Source: Mrakia gelida (Eukaryota; Basidiomycota; Tremellomycetes; Cystofilobasidiales; Mrakiaceae). From it: DNA of 64,000 nt. Under the pieces are notes generated by a model, which made no database searches, was not told the DNA's origin, and saw only the letters and a list, made by a program, of their open reading frames with translations. The position numbers were made by a program, and so were the translations under genes. The first letter of the stretch is position 1. Each line of letters begins with the position of its first letter. The stretch spans positions 1,922,001 through 1,986,000 of the forward strand of contig BRON01000007.1 of NCBI GenBank assembly GCA_024345305.1. Direction: 5' to 3'. Below are positions 54,301 to 64,000 of the stretch, piece after piece.

Positions 54301-57300
54301 AGCGAGACGAAGTCGCGAGCGATGAGGATGAGACGATCCTCCTGTGGGCGAGGGAGAGACGCGTCGAAAGGAGAGGGAGTCTGATCAGGACTTCGATTTA
54401 ATTAAAAGAGAAGCGAGTAGACAATGAACTCACCTCCTCGAGCATCCACTTGATCACAGCACCAGCCAACCGATCCATCACCCAGCTCTGGCTGCTCCCT
54501 GAGGGCATGCACAACTTCGACATCAAAGCCAACCCAATCTCGTTCACTGCGACCGAGAGATCCGAGAGACACGCCTCGATGGCTGCAACGAGGAGCTCGA
54601 CCTGGACTGGCGAGTTGTCGACTCCTTGAGGAAGAACGAAGGAGCACAACGTGTCTTGGGAGGGAGGAGTTGCGAAGGAGGAGGAGGGGTCGATTCCGAG
54701 GAGAGGGAAGAGAGAGCTTTGGCCGTCCTGTCGCTGAAAAGCTCCGAGGGTGTGGAGATGGGAGAGGAAGGTGGTTGAGGTGGAGGGCGAGGTGATTCCG
54801 AGGGTGTTGGACAGTTGGGAGAGGAGATGGGAGAGAGGGACGACGTCGAAGAGGTGGGAGGAGGAGAGGAGGGAGAACCCGTCTGATGAAGGGAGAGGGG
54901 AGTCGGGTTGGACGACTTGGAGGAGACTTGATCCGGACGCGGAGAGGGATGAGGTCGGTTGGCGAAGAGCTGGAGTTTTGAGGGTGAGGACGAGGAGGGA
55001 GAGGAAGGTCCGAGAGAAGACGATTCGATCGGCGAGTTGGGTTCCAGTGAGGATGCGAGAGTCCGTTCGTTCGAGGTCGACGAGTTCCGCGAGAGCCTTC
55101 GACTGCTTGAGTCCTCCTCCTTCGAGGGCTGCTTGGAGTCGTTCTACAACCTCGTGAAGCTCGAAGCGAGGTCCCCCATCCTTTGAATCCATGACGAGAG
55201 TTCCGTTTTCGATCCCCTTGACGAAGAGCTCGAGTTGAAGGCGGAGGAACGACGACGCGACGGCGACTTCCTCGAACGATGGCCTCCTCGACGACGACGA
55301 CGAAAGATCCTCCTCCGAGATGAGGAACGGCGCGAACTCGGTCACGAAAGACTCTCTCATCTTCCCCTCCTCGATTCTGAACATCTCTTCCGACGGCTTC
55401 AACCCTCTACACCTCCCCAACCTCCCTCCTCCGCTCGCGAGACACTTCGGGTGCGCCATCAGACTGCAAGGTCCCGAGCACCTGTACGCCTGCATCGTCG
55501 CTCCCCACGACGGCAGGCTGCAGATCCCGCAGAGGGAGAGCGAGAAGATGTTGCTGAGCCTAAAGTGATGTTCTCCCGACCAGAACTCTGTCCGGACGTC
55601 GAGGTTCCTCTCAATCTTCTCCGTTGGACCGAGACGCGTCGGAGGGACCTTGCAGAAAGTGAGGGTTGCTGTGACGGTTGTTTGGGGAGAGGTTGGCGAG
55701 GGATAGCGAAGGATGGAGGTCGAGGAGGTTGGGTGGTAGCAGGAGTGGTGGATGAAGTCGAGGCAGTGGGTGCAGTGAAGGACGAAGCCGTCGACGGGAT
55801 GGGAGCAGGAGCGACAGAGGTCGAGAGGTTGGCGTTCGGAGGGAGAGGAGAATGGAGTGGTTTGGGGTGGTGATGAGACGATCCAGGGTATCCAGTGGTG
55901 TCGACGGTCGTGAGGTTCGGTGGCTGCTGGACGACCCATCCTGAGAAGAGGAGGCGAAGGAGGGGAAGTCAGCTTTGGGCTGCGACGCCCGAGGAAGCTG
56001 AGAAAGGGAGCGAAGGCGACACTCACTCGTACAGATAGAGATCCTTCTTGTACTCGAACGACGGCAGCGCCTTCCCAACGTTCAGATGACCCATCGACTT
56101 CGGCCAGAACGTCTGAAGGAGACAGAGAGCTCCGAACCGAGCCGTCGACGAGCCATGAGCGACGATGCTGAGGAGGTCGAGGGGGACGTCCGGTTTCCGA
56201 GCGACGATGAGATCAAGGAGGGAGTGAACTCGGAAGATGACGAGGAGGAGAGGTGACTTGAGAGGAAGAGGGAAGGTTTCGAGGATGTGGGAGAGGAGGG
56301 AGGGGATGAGGGAGGTTGAAGAGGGAGGAGGAGGTGAAGAGGAGAGGGACGCGTTGAGGGATCCGTACGTCGACGAGGATTGAGTCTTGGGAGGCGGAAG
56401 GGAGAAGGATGGGAAGTTGGGCGACGTAGGAGAAGCATGAAGGTGCCACCCGCTGTTCCCTCGAGAGGTCCCGCTCGTCTCGTCCGACGCGTCCGATACC
56501 TGAATCGCTGGCATCGCCGACGCCTGTCCTTCTCCTCCTGCGAACGGGTCGATGAACCCTGTCCTTCCACGACCAAGCCCAGCTCTGACATCCCTCTCCT
56601 GCCTCGACGTCGGTTCCTTCTCCGTCCTCTCTTCGAATCCACCGCGAAGGAAGGACTCCCAGAACCTCAACACCCTCTCTCCCCAGACCCCTCCTCCAAA
56701 CACCTCCGGTCCTCCCAGTCCTCCCAAGCCCAGACCAGCCCACACTTCCATCGCGACGGTCCCTAGAGCCAACACGGTACTCTCGTCTCCTCTTGAGCGT
56801 GCCGAGTGGATGAGGAGGGTGCAGATGTCGAGGAGAGTTGATTGAAGGGCGTGAGGAGGACGAGTGAGACGGGGTTGGATCGTTGGGTAGAGGGCTTCGT
56901 GGGAGAAGAGGGAGGTGAGGAGGGGTAAGAGGCGAGAGAGGAGAGGGACGACCGAGGAGGAGGTGGTTTTGGAGTGGGTGGTGGGAATGGGTCCGAGGTG
57001 TTGAGTAGGACTGAAGAGCGGAGAAAGGAAGGTCAGCTCTGGAGTCGACTTGACTCGACCCTCTTGCGGTTCCGCTGCGAGAGAAACTCACTCTTCCTCA
57101 AAGACGACGAGTCCCTTACTGATGATGAGAATATCTCTGAGCTGCTCTACGAGTTCCATCGTTTCCTCCTGTTCTTCCTCCTTGATCTTGTCTCTCGCGT
57201 CCTTCCCGTCCGACAACGACGACGAGCTGGTCAGCCCGACGGATCTCCTCTCCCTCTCGAGTGCTTTCTCGAACACTCCTTCGGAGGGTGCTCTATCCTC

Positions 57301-57576
57301 CAGTCGATCGATGAGATGGTGAAGTAGCTTCCTTGTTTCTTGAACTCCCTTGCTGGAGGGAGCTGGAGGTGCTCGTCTCGAGGAGCTCGCTGGAGGGTTG
57401 AAGGAGGTCGAAGCTGAGGTCGAAGCTGATGCTGATGGGATGATGAGTCTGGGAGGAGGTTGAGGTTGAGGTTGACTTGAGAAGGTAGGGGAGTTGAGAA
57501 GATCGATGGTCGCTGATTGAGGTGAAGTCAGGATGAGAGGAGGAGGGAGAGCGAGTCCTCGGGAAGCGAACGACAT
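48377..57576 (-). CDS. Giant zinc-finger plus helical-repeat protein, unidentified
   Basis: A 9.2-kb multi-exon gene starts at 57576 (MSFASRGLALPPPLILTSPQ) and ends at 48377-48379 (ERLRSLEGL). The first two exons encode a Ser/Pro-rich leader and helical segments such as LLSIVAHGSSTARFGALCLL. The large third exon (about 54434-55938) carries two cysteine/histidine clusters of C1/PHD-like spacing: CRSCSHPVDGFVLHCTHC with HHSCYH, and CGICSLPSWGATMQ with HPKC. Everything after it is long alpha-helical solenoid-like sequence without obvious catalytic motifs, for example VVISVVNSRVGIKNLPYLEQ and FLVGLFTKSAQVQALDSF. Intron junctions I checked, including the one at about 54061 (AAGCT, GTGAGT, CGAATAG), keep the frame open, supporting one gene of roughly 2500 residues. 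The general layout recalls large channel-associated or trafficking scaffolds such as UNC80, but that is only a weak suggestion. Confidence 0.6.
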
Positions 57577-58041
57577 TCAGGGGAGGAAGCGTTGAGCTCG
57601 AGCTGGATGAGAAGAAGAGAGGACGTTCGGTCAGCTCTTTGCACTTCGGAGCATATCAGGAGTTAGAGCTGACCTTATAGAGTCTTAATCAGAGCTGAGA
57701 AAAGTGATGCCCGAGTCCAAGTAGAAAAGGGAGCTCTGAAGGGGAAGGAAGGCGACCAGAGGGGTTGAGCTTGAACGAGGGGAGGCAAGGACAACGATGA
57801 GCTTTCCCATCTCTACAAGACCTGATAACGAATCGACTCACGATGTATAGATGGTTCTTGATCTCGTCCTTGAAGATCTCGAAAAAATTGCTTGAAACGC
57901 TTCGTAAGCTGATGGGGGAGAGGAGGAACTCGGCCTGACCTCCGCTTCGAAACCCAAAGAGCCACGACTCGTCGTCGTCCTTCTCTCCCCCTAACCACCA
58001 GCGTCCCCCCCGACCACTCTTATCGACTCACGAACCCCCAT
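57577..58041. promoter_or_regulatory. Divergent promoter region of the giant gene and an F-box/LRR gene
   Basis: These 465 bp lie between two divergent starts. They contain CTGAC-like sites on the minus strand near 57630 and 57672 that may belong to a 5' leader intron of the giant gene. A CCCCTAACC-rich stretch runs up to the plus-strand start. No specific element is claimed. Confidence 0.4.
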
Positions 58042-59756
58042 ATGGCTGGAACCTTCCCTTCTGAAGTGTGGGCGGATGTCTTGTTCTACGCTGCTGGACC
58101 TGGAGGGGAGAAGGAGGGGATGTCCGAGAAGGAGAGAGCTCAGCTTCGGGACACTCGACTCGCCGTCATCCAGGTCTGTAGAGGTTGGAAGGTGAGCTTC
58201 TTTCCATTCTCGTCTCGGTATAAGGGGTTGTAAGAGCGTATGGAGTCGATCAGGAGGTAGGAGACACCTGGATGGGCAAGCGATCTCGTATGGGAAGGGA
58301 AGGAAGGCGAGAAGACCGTCCTCCATCGACCCGAACTCTCGTTAGCTTCGAAGGCCACGAACGTTGGTTCCTCTTCCTCCCACAAGAGGATATTCTCATC
58401 ACAGACGATGGCTGGAGGCACTCTTACTCTATAGCTCTGCACTTCAGCTCGAATCTCTCGCTTTTTCCTATCAGAAACTGACGCGTTCCCTCCTCTCATT
58501 CGTCACCTCTCTCCCAGCGCGCGTCCCTCAAGTACCTCTACTCCTCCCCTATCCTCAACACCTCCTCCTCCCTGATCGACTTCAACTCTGCCATCCGATC
58601 CGCCGATGCTCGCTGGGACAACCTTCGAAAATCTCCTCACTCCCTTCAAAGCAGCTCGGTTCGCACGCTCGACATCTCCCACCTCCGTCCCTCCCCTGGA
58701 ACCTCCCACTTCCACGACATTCAGAACCAACCCTGGATGCTCAACTCTCTCGTCTGCAACCTCCTTCCTCTCCTCCCTTACCTCACCAAGATCGTCCTTC
58801 CCTCAGGAATCCCAGGAGGCGGAAGCTTGATCGGAGGAGGCAACTTCCTTCGCTCGTTGAAGTCGGCCGACTGCAGCGAGTCGCTCGTCGTCCTCGAGAA
58901 CCTAGGGATGCTCCAGAACGGAGTCGTCGACGCGGAGGGGAAGGATCCAGTCGTCTCCCTTCTCGACGGCTTGCCCAAGTTGGAGATCCTAGGGTTGATA
59001 GGAGGAGGAGGTATGGACCTCCCCCCGTCGAACGTCACCTTCGAAACCTACCCTCAGCGACCTCTCGATCTTCCCAACCTTCACACCCTCCACCTCCGAG
59101 GTGTCCAGACAGGACTTCTCCTTCAAACCTTCATCAACTCCCTCCTCCCCTCGCTCAAACACCTCTCCCTCTCCTCCTACCACTCCACGCCCTTGGACCT
59201 CACCACTCCCCTCCTCGCGACTCACGGTCCGTCCCTCACTTCCCTCACCTACCTCCCTCTCCCCGACTTCCCACGACCTATCCTCCCTCTTCCCCTCGAA
59301 ACCCTCTCCCTCTGTCCCTCCCTCACCTTCCTCACTCTCCACATCCCACCCAACCACCCTCCTCCACCACCCGAGTTCTTCTCCTCAGACGCCGCGTCCT
59401 CGTCCTCGCTCGAGAGACTTTCCCTCCCCCGACCAGCCAAATCAACCCTCTACGAACCCCTCATTACATCTCTTCGACACATCCCAAGACTCAAGGAGGT
59501 GACGTTCCAAGGTTTCACGTACCTGCCTGCTGGATCGCCAGTCCAGAACGGAGCAGGTCTGAACGGGACGATTCGAGCTTGGGCGGCGATGTTAGGGAGG
59601 AGGGGAGTGGCGGTGAGGGATTCGAGAGGGAAGGGGTGTCCCGGGTTGGTGGAGGTGAAGGGGATCTGGATGGCTGAGCAGAGGAAGGGAGTGGTGAAGG
59701 GGACGAGGTTCAGGAGGAGCAGTTGGGAGGAGGAGGAGAGCGAGGGGGGAGGTTAA
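58042..59756 (+). CDS. F-box-like/LRR-like protein
   Basis: Two exons, 58042-58191 and 58518-59756, join in phase to 462 residues. The start MAGTFPSEVWADVLFYAAGP and RDTRLAVIQVCRGWK form an F-box-like helix set (LPxEVW...VCRxWK). The second exon is a series of irregular leucine-rich strands: LVCNLLPLLPYLTKIVLPSG, LPKLEILGLIGGGG, LPNLHTLHLRGV, LPSLKHLSLSSYHS, LETLSLCPSLTFLTLHIPP and IPRLKEVTFQGFTYL. This is the usual architecture of basidiomycete F-box/LRR receptors. The C-terminus is basic then acidic. Role as an SCF receptor is inference. Confidence 0.78.
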
Positions 59757-60224
59757 CGCGTCGAGGTTCGTTTTCGCTTTGTCCGTTCCTTTTTTCGTTG
59801 TACGTCTTTCTTTTGGTTTCAGTTTCCTTCACTACCCTCTCGCGTCTGTTTCTTGTAGCTTTCTTCTTGGTCTCGTCCACTACCATCTCCCTACTCTCTT
59901 GGATCTCTCATCTCCCCAAACCCATCTAGCTCGTTGTATCTCCCGTGACCCTTTCCTTCTGTACGTTTTCTTCTCGTTTCTTCTCGTTTCTTCTCGATGT
60001 CTACGACCACTACGATACGATTTCATTTTCATGCTCCACCTCTCTCCCCTCCTCGAGCAAGCAAAAATCTGACTCCTCCACTTGTCCTCCAGCTCTCAAT
60101 CTAAATCGAAAAGAGCGCCTTCGGATCAGACCGTCCCAAATCGACGAGCTCAAATCCCCCTCCTCCCTTCGTTCCACACCAACCCACCACCCTCCCTCCC
60201 CTCCCACTCTTCTACTCCTTCGCC
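59757..60224. other. Spacer between an F-box/LRR gene and the hydroxyacid dehydrogenase
   Basis: This 468-bp stretch is T/C-rich on the plus strand. It includes a threefold imperfect repeat TTTCTTCTCG at about 59966-59996 and a pyrimidine-rich run before the start at 60225. No gene was recognised. Confidence 0.5.
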
Positions 60225-62123
60225 ATGCAGATTCCCATCATCGCCCCCTCCTCCTCCCTCCCCAACGTCCTCGTCGTCAACCATACCGAGTTCGCAGACA
60301 CCGAACTCGCCGCTCTCTCCTCCTACGCCCACCCGATCTTCATCGAGCAGGCAGGTCGAGACGAGTTCATCCCCAAGCTGAACGAGCTCGTAAGGGCGAC
60401 TCCTGGCGGGTTCAAGGCTTGCATCTTCTTCATGAGGTGGAGTGAGTGCTCTCGCTCTCCGATCTGGGTATCTGGTAGAGAATTGGGGAGGAAGAGAAAC
60501 AAGAGCTGACCTGGCGGCGCTTCTCGCTCTCCTCCGTCCTTCCCTCTTTTCTCAGACGAGCCTGCTCCCTTCCCTCTCGACGAGGGTCTCGCTGATGTGC
60601 TCATCAGGGAGGGAGGATGCAAGCTCTTCGTTGCTGGAGGAGCTGGGTACGATAAGGTCCGTTTTCTTCCAACGTTCAAGCTGCAAAGACGAAAGGCGAC
60701 GACAGATGTGGGCTGAAGCTGACCTCCCTTCCTCCCTCGCCCCCTTGTTTCTCTTTACGGCTACAGGTTGACGTCGACTACCTGACGAGTGTCGGATGCC
60801 TCTACGCCAACAACCCTGTCACAATGGGGATCAGGACAGCGGATTCGACGGCGATGATGATCCTGAGCGTTCTGAGAGGGTCGTCGATCCAAGAGAAGAA
60901 CACGAGGGAGGGGAAATGGAGGGATAACGAGTTAGTCCCCGTCGTGGTCGACCTCTGACTCGTCGCAAAACTGATCAGACTGGGAATGGCTTGTCTTATC
61001 TAACAGCATCGTCGTGAAGGACGCTCGAACCTGCACTGTGAGTCTCGCATCTCCTTGTCGAGCTCGCTCGGACGTCGCGCTCAGTTCGCTCATCCTCTTC
61101 TCGGTTTCTTCTGCATCAGCTCGGGATAATCGGGATGGGACGAATCGGAAAGTACGTCGCCAACCACATGCAGCACTTTGGGATGAAGGTCATCTACACG
61201 AAGCGATCGCGTCTGCCAGTTGAAGGTCCGTGGCGACGCCCTCCTTTCCTCTTCCCTTTCTGCCTCGTCTGACCATCGTGTTGGCTTTGATCAGAGGAGG
61301 ACGGCTGCGAATACAGGACCCTGGATCAGCTCCTCGCCGAGTCGGATGTGGTTTCTCTCAACTGCCCTCTGAACGCTGAGACGAGGCACTTGATCAGTGC
61401 GAAAGTTCGTTCGCTCTCGTTTCGTCTCTCTTCTCTCATCTCTTCTTCGCACAGCCTGGCTGACTGATCTCTTCCTCTTCTCCAGGAGTTTGCCCAAATG
61501 AAGGACGGAGTCCTGATCGTCAACACCGCTCGAGGTGCAGTGATAAAGGAGGCCGATTTGGTCGACGCGTTGAACTCTGGCAAAGGTGCGACCCTCATCT
61601 CTTCACTCTCTCTTCCTCGCATTCCCTCTCCCCTCGTTTTGATTTGAACGCTTATCATACGTCTTGTTCTCGTTTCGCAGTTCTCCGAGCAGCTCTTGAC
61701 GTCTTCGGTGAGCTCGGAGCTCGACGCGTCGTTTTTTCTCGTCGCTCGCGTTTTGACCAGCTCAACTGACTCGACCCTCTCGACATCCTCAGAGTTCGAG
61801 CCTAAGATTCACCCGGGTTTAATTGAGTCTCCCAACACTGTTCGTTATCCCCTCCGTCTTTCTCCTTGTCGATCCTCGAATTGACTCGTTCCCGCCTCCC
61901 TTCGACTTCCAGTTCCTCCTCCCTCACTGCGCCGCTCGTACGTGGGCTTCTCTGTCCTTCGTGTGCCGCCCTCTTCTCTGTCCAACTGACCCTTTTTTCC
62001 CTCCTCTGCTTCGAACGAACAGTGAACGAAACGATGCGCTACAGCGTCGAGAAGGAGATCCTCGAGAACCTTCGCGTGTTCTTGAAGACTGGACTGCCGA
62101 ACACGCCTGTAAATGTTGTCTAG
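60225..62123 (+). CDS. GOR1: D-isomer-specific 2-hydroxyacid dehydrogenase (glyoxylate/hydroxypyruvate reductase type)
   Basis: Eleven exons join in phase to 342 residues: 60225-60441, 60556-60656, 60767-60930, 61007-61037, 61120-61225, 61295-61404, 61486-61585, 61681-61707, 61793-61839, 61913-61937 and 62023-62123. The NAD(P)-binding Rossmann motif is LGIIGMGRIGKYVANHM. Signature segments ESDVVSLNCPLNAETRHLIS, FAQMKDGVLIVNTARGAVIK and ADLVDALNSGKVLRAALDVF follow. The catalytic Arg lies in NTARG, the Glu in the FEFEPKIHPGL region and the His in LPHC. Enzymes of this family reduce glyoxylate or hydroxypyruvate, and the fungal Gor1 group is the nearest fit by length and motifs. The exact substrate and NADH/NADPH preference cannot be read from sequence alone. 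Two exons are just 25 and 27 nt. Confidence 0.9.
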
Positions 62124-62473
62124 AAGGGTGATATCGTTCTTTATCTTGGGTTTGTTTAGATCTAGATGCGTCCTTCGCTGGCTGTGGTAGAAGAAAAGGA
62201 AGAGCGAGGAGCGGGGGAAGAGGGTCGAGGACGCGCCGTTGATCGATTCAGACTCAACTCCCTCTGACTTGGCTCTCTTTAACGAGATATGCTTTAGCGA
62301 CAACACTCTGAGTCGTACTGAGCAAGCCTGACATATGGTCAGTAACCAACACGTGACCCAAAGTGGATCCCGACGAGTCCGCTCCAACTGTCGACCTCCC
62401 TGCTCTTTCTTCTCCCCCTTGCCTCGACCGCATCGATCACCCCACTGGCTCTCGTTCTCGCCCCTCCTTCTCG
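62124..62473. other. Spacer upstream of the third BTB locus
   Basis: These 350 bp hold the 3' end of the dehydrogenase and the upstream region of the BTB locus. A splice-like ATGGTCAGT occurs at 62335, but I could not join it in phase to the BTB frame. Confidence 0.4.
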
Positions 62474-63335
62474 ATGGCTCCTACCACTCCTTCCAAGTCT
62501 TCCAGCGATTAAACCAGATCAAAGGGAGAAACCTTCTCTCCTCTCTTCAAGAACGAAGATGGAAAAGCAGACCTTATCGTTCGCTCGTCGGACAAGGTCT
62601 CCTTTGCTGTCCGAAGAGCCACCCTCGTCGCCCACTCCTCCGTCTTCGAGGACATCCTCTCCATCCCTCAACCTCCCCAAGCGGAAGGATCGTCGTCGTC
62701 GTCGTCGGAACTCCCCGTCGTCGACATCACGGAGAAGTCCAAGGCCGTCGCCTTCTTCCTTCGACACGTCATTCCTTCAAATTACCTCGTCGAGGATCTC
62801 CCTCCTTCCTTCTCGGATCAGTGGAACTTTGGAGACATTGGAGTGTTGGAGTCAGTCTTGGAGATGGCTACGAAATACGACTCACCCATGGTGTCTTACT
62901 TGACGGCCAGACATCACCTCCCTCTTCTTCTCAAAACCTTTCCCATCTACGGTTGGGCCGTCGCCGCTCGGTTTGGAAAGGTGGAGATGGCGAAAGACGC
63001 TCTTCGAGCCCTGGCTACTTCAAAGGTCACCCTCGTCGGGGCCAGAAGATGGGACAGCGAGACGAAGGCGTGGGTCTATGGGTGCCGAGATCACTGTCTC
63101 TCCGACTTGACGGTGGAGTTCATCGATCGTCTTCCCGCTTCTGCTATTCGAAGCTTCGCCGAAGTCCATGCGAAGGTCATCGGCTCTCAAGACGGATCGT
63201 ACACCTGGTCGAAGGTTGCCGACGACTTCAAGCTATGGTCAGTCGCGTCGCGTCGCGTCTCGTCCCTCTCTCTTCGACCTTCTTCTCCTTCGACTCGTAC
63301 TGACGGCCTTTCCTTTTCTGCATCTCGCTTCCAGA
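62474..63335 (+). pseudogene. BTB/POZ-domain locus with an early in-frame stop
   Basis: The ATG at 62474 reads MAPTTPSKSSSD and meets TAA at 62510-62512. The same frame then continues open through the BTB domain: FSPLFKNEDGKADLIVRSSD, VAHSSVFEDILSIPQPP and VVDITEKSKAVAFFLRHVIP. It goes on through a long conserved part with GWAVAARFGKVEMAKDALRA, GCRDHCLSDLTVEFIDRLPA and HAKVIGSQDGSYTWSKVADD. No ATG lies between the stop and the domain, and no intron that would remove the stop was found. The exon ends at 63237 (CTATG, donor GTCAGT). The next exon begins AAAACAAG at 63335, giving a TGA stop across the junction. This matches the paralogue at 45855-46692. A lost function, stop read-through or missed first exon are the alternatives. 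Confidence 0.6.
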
Positions 63336-64000
63336 AAACAAGCCCTCACACACGACTGAAACTCAAGATCCCATGCACTCCCGTCTCCTTTTCATCTTCA
63401 CGAACCATAACGTCGACGGTCGACTAAAACAACCCCGCCGCCTCCCTTTCGTTCGCTCGTCTTCCCTTCTCATCTCTTGTTTTCCCCACTCGTTTCTCGG
63501 ACTGACAAAAACCTGTCCTCCTCCCACTTCTCACAGTCTCAAGATCCCTCCTCAGCTCGTAAATCCCACGTCCTCGTCCTCGGGACTTCGCGTCGACGCG
63601 TCGGCGATCTGTCATCTTGTTCGTCCCTCCCTCTCACTTTCTCCCTTTGAATCTCTCGAACTCGAATCGAACCTAACTAACCTCCTTCTACTTTCCCTTA
63701 CCCATCTCTTCTCTCGCAGCTTTTCCTCGTCGTCGCTCATAGCGTCCCTCAGTTTCGCCCTCCCTTCTTTTCTTTCGGATTCAAACCGTTCGTCCCTCTT
63801 CGTCACTTTGTTCGCCACCGAGATCCAAAGCCTGAACGCTAACTTCTCGTCATTGCTTGGCTCTTGCTAGAAACAAGATACAAACTGGCAAATTCGAAAG
63901 GACTCTGCGTTGTCTGAACGAAGGACGCGAATCGCCGAATCGAATGACCGTTTGATCGCTCGTTCTCGTCTCGCCGAAAGCTTTATCTCCACCCCAACAT
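63336..64000. other. Window end, no gene recognised
   Basis: The stretch after the BTB locus is C/T-rich on the plus strand and contains intron-like acceptors (CTCACAG near 63538) that could belong to a spliced 3' untranslated region. A GACGCGTC octamer lies near 63595. No conserved frame was seen. Confidence 0.4.

Noticed and set aside
58364..59677. 437-codon plus-strand frame overlapping the second F-box/LRR gene
   Set aside because: It is a shifted frame; the LRR-like reading with consistent splice phase is clearly the real one.
1..64000. CRISPR arrays, operons, bacterial-type promoters or ribosome binding sites
   Set aside because: The DNA is eukaryotic, with spliceosomal introns in nearly every gene; no regularly spaced repeats were seen.

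Overview
The window reads as nuclear chromosomal DNA of an intron-rich, GC-rich basidiomycete. I infer a red-yeast-type fungus (Microbotryomycetes, such as Rhodotorula or Sporobolomyces) from three things: short introns in almost every gene (about 50-150 nt, donors GTGAGT/GTTCGT/GTACGT, branch site CTGAC, acceptor CAG), C- or G-ending codons, and the gene repertoire (SEC16, TRAPPC8, NUC1, TOP3, NOP16, uL24, DYNLL, glyoxylate/hydroxypyruvate-type reductase, F-box and BTB proteins). Exon models come from hand-read splice sites checked for phase and family conservation. No tRNA, rRNA or CRISPR was recognised.

Layout. 1-245: 5' end of an RRP6-like exosome nuclease (minus). 513-5363: a complete, apparently recent Ty1/copia LTR retrotransposon with identical-looking 227-bp LTRs and a 5-bp target duplication, wedged between RRP6 and its upstream neighbour. 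5372-7826: a low-complexity protein built from phase-1 repeat exons (minus). 8375-9199: dynein light chain LC8 (minus). 10643-12902: mitochondrial nuclease NUC1/EndoG, ten exons including one of 8 nt (minus). 13655-14945: NOP16 (plus). 15568-16814: a degenerate and an intact CHORD-like zinc-binding gene (plus). 17622-19007: ribosomal protein uL24 (plus). 19294-20766: a BTB gene broken by a 7-bp tandem duplication (plus). 21359-24925: TOP3 (minus). 25315-26088: an orphan 123-aa protein (plus). 27039-34859: SEC16 (plus). 35194-41566: TRAPPC8/Trs85 (minus). 42447-44732: a leucine-rich-repeat protein with a basic tail (minus). 45855-46692: a frameshifted BTB gene (minus). 46835-47844: an F-box protein (plus). 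48377-57576: a giant zinc-finger plus helical-repeat protein (minus). 58042-59756: a second F-box/LRR-like protein (plus). 60225-62123: a D-2-hydroxyacid dehydrogenase (plus). 62474-63335: a third BTB locus with an early stop codon (plus).

How the genes relate. Most are housekeeping genes with no operon logic. SEC16 (ER exit sites) and TRAPPC8 (vesicle tethering) are convergent neighbours in the same secretory route. RRP6, NOP16 and uL24 belong to RNA processing and ribosome biogenesis. The F-box and BTB genes resemble cullin-adaptor families that turn over quickly, and all three BTB loci carry reading-frame lesions. The strongest genome-wide oddity is the palindrome GACGCGTC, which occurs at least 27 times, mostly inside introns and often overlapping the branch site.
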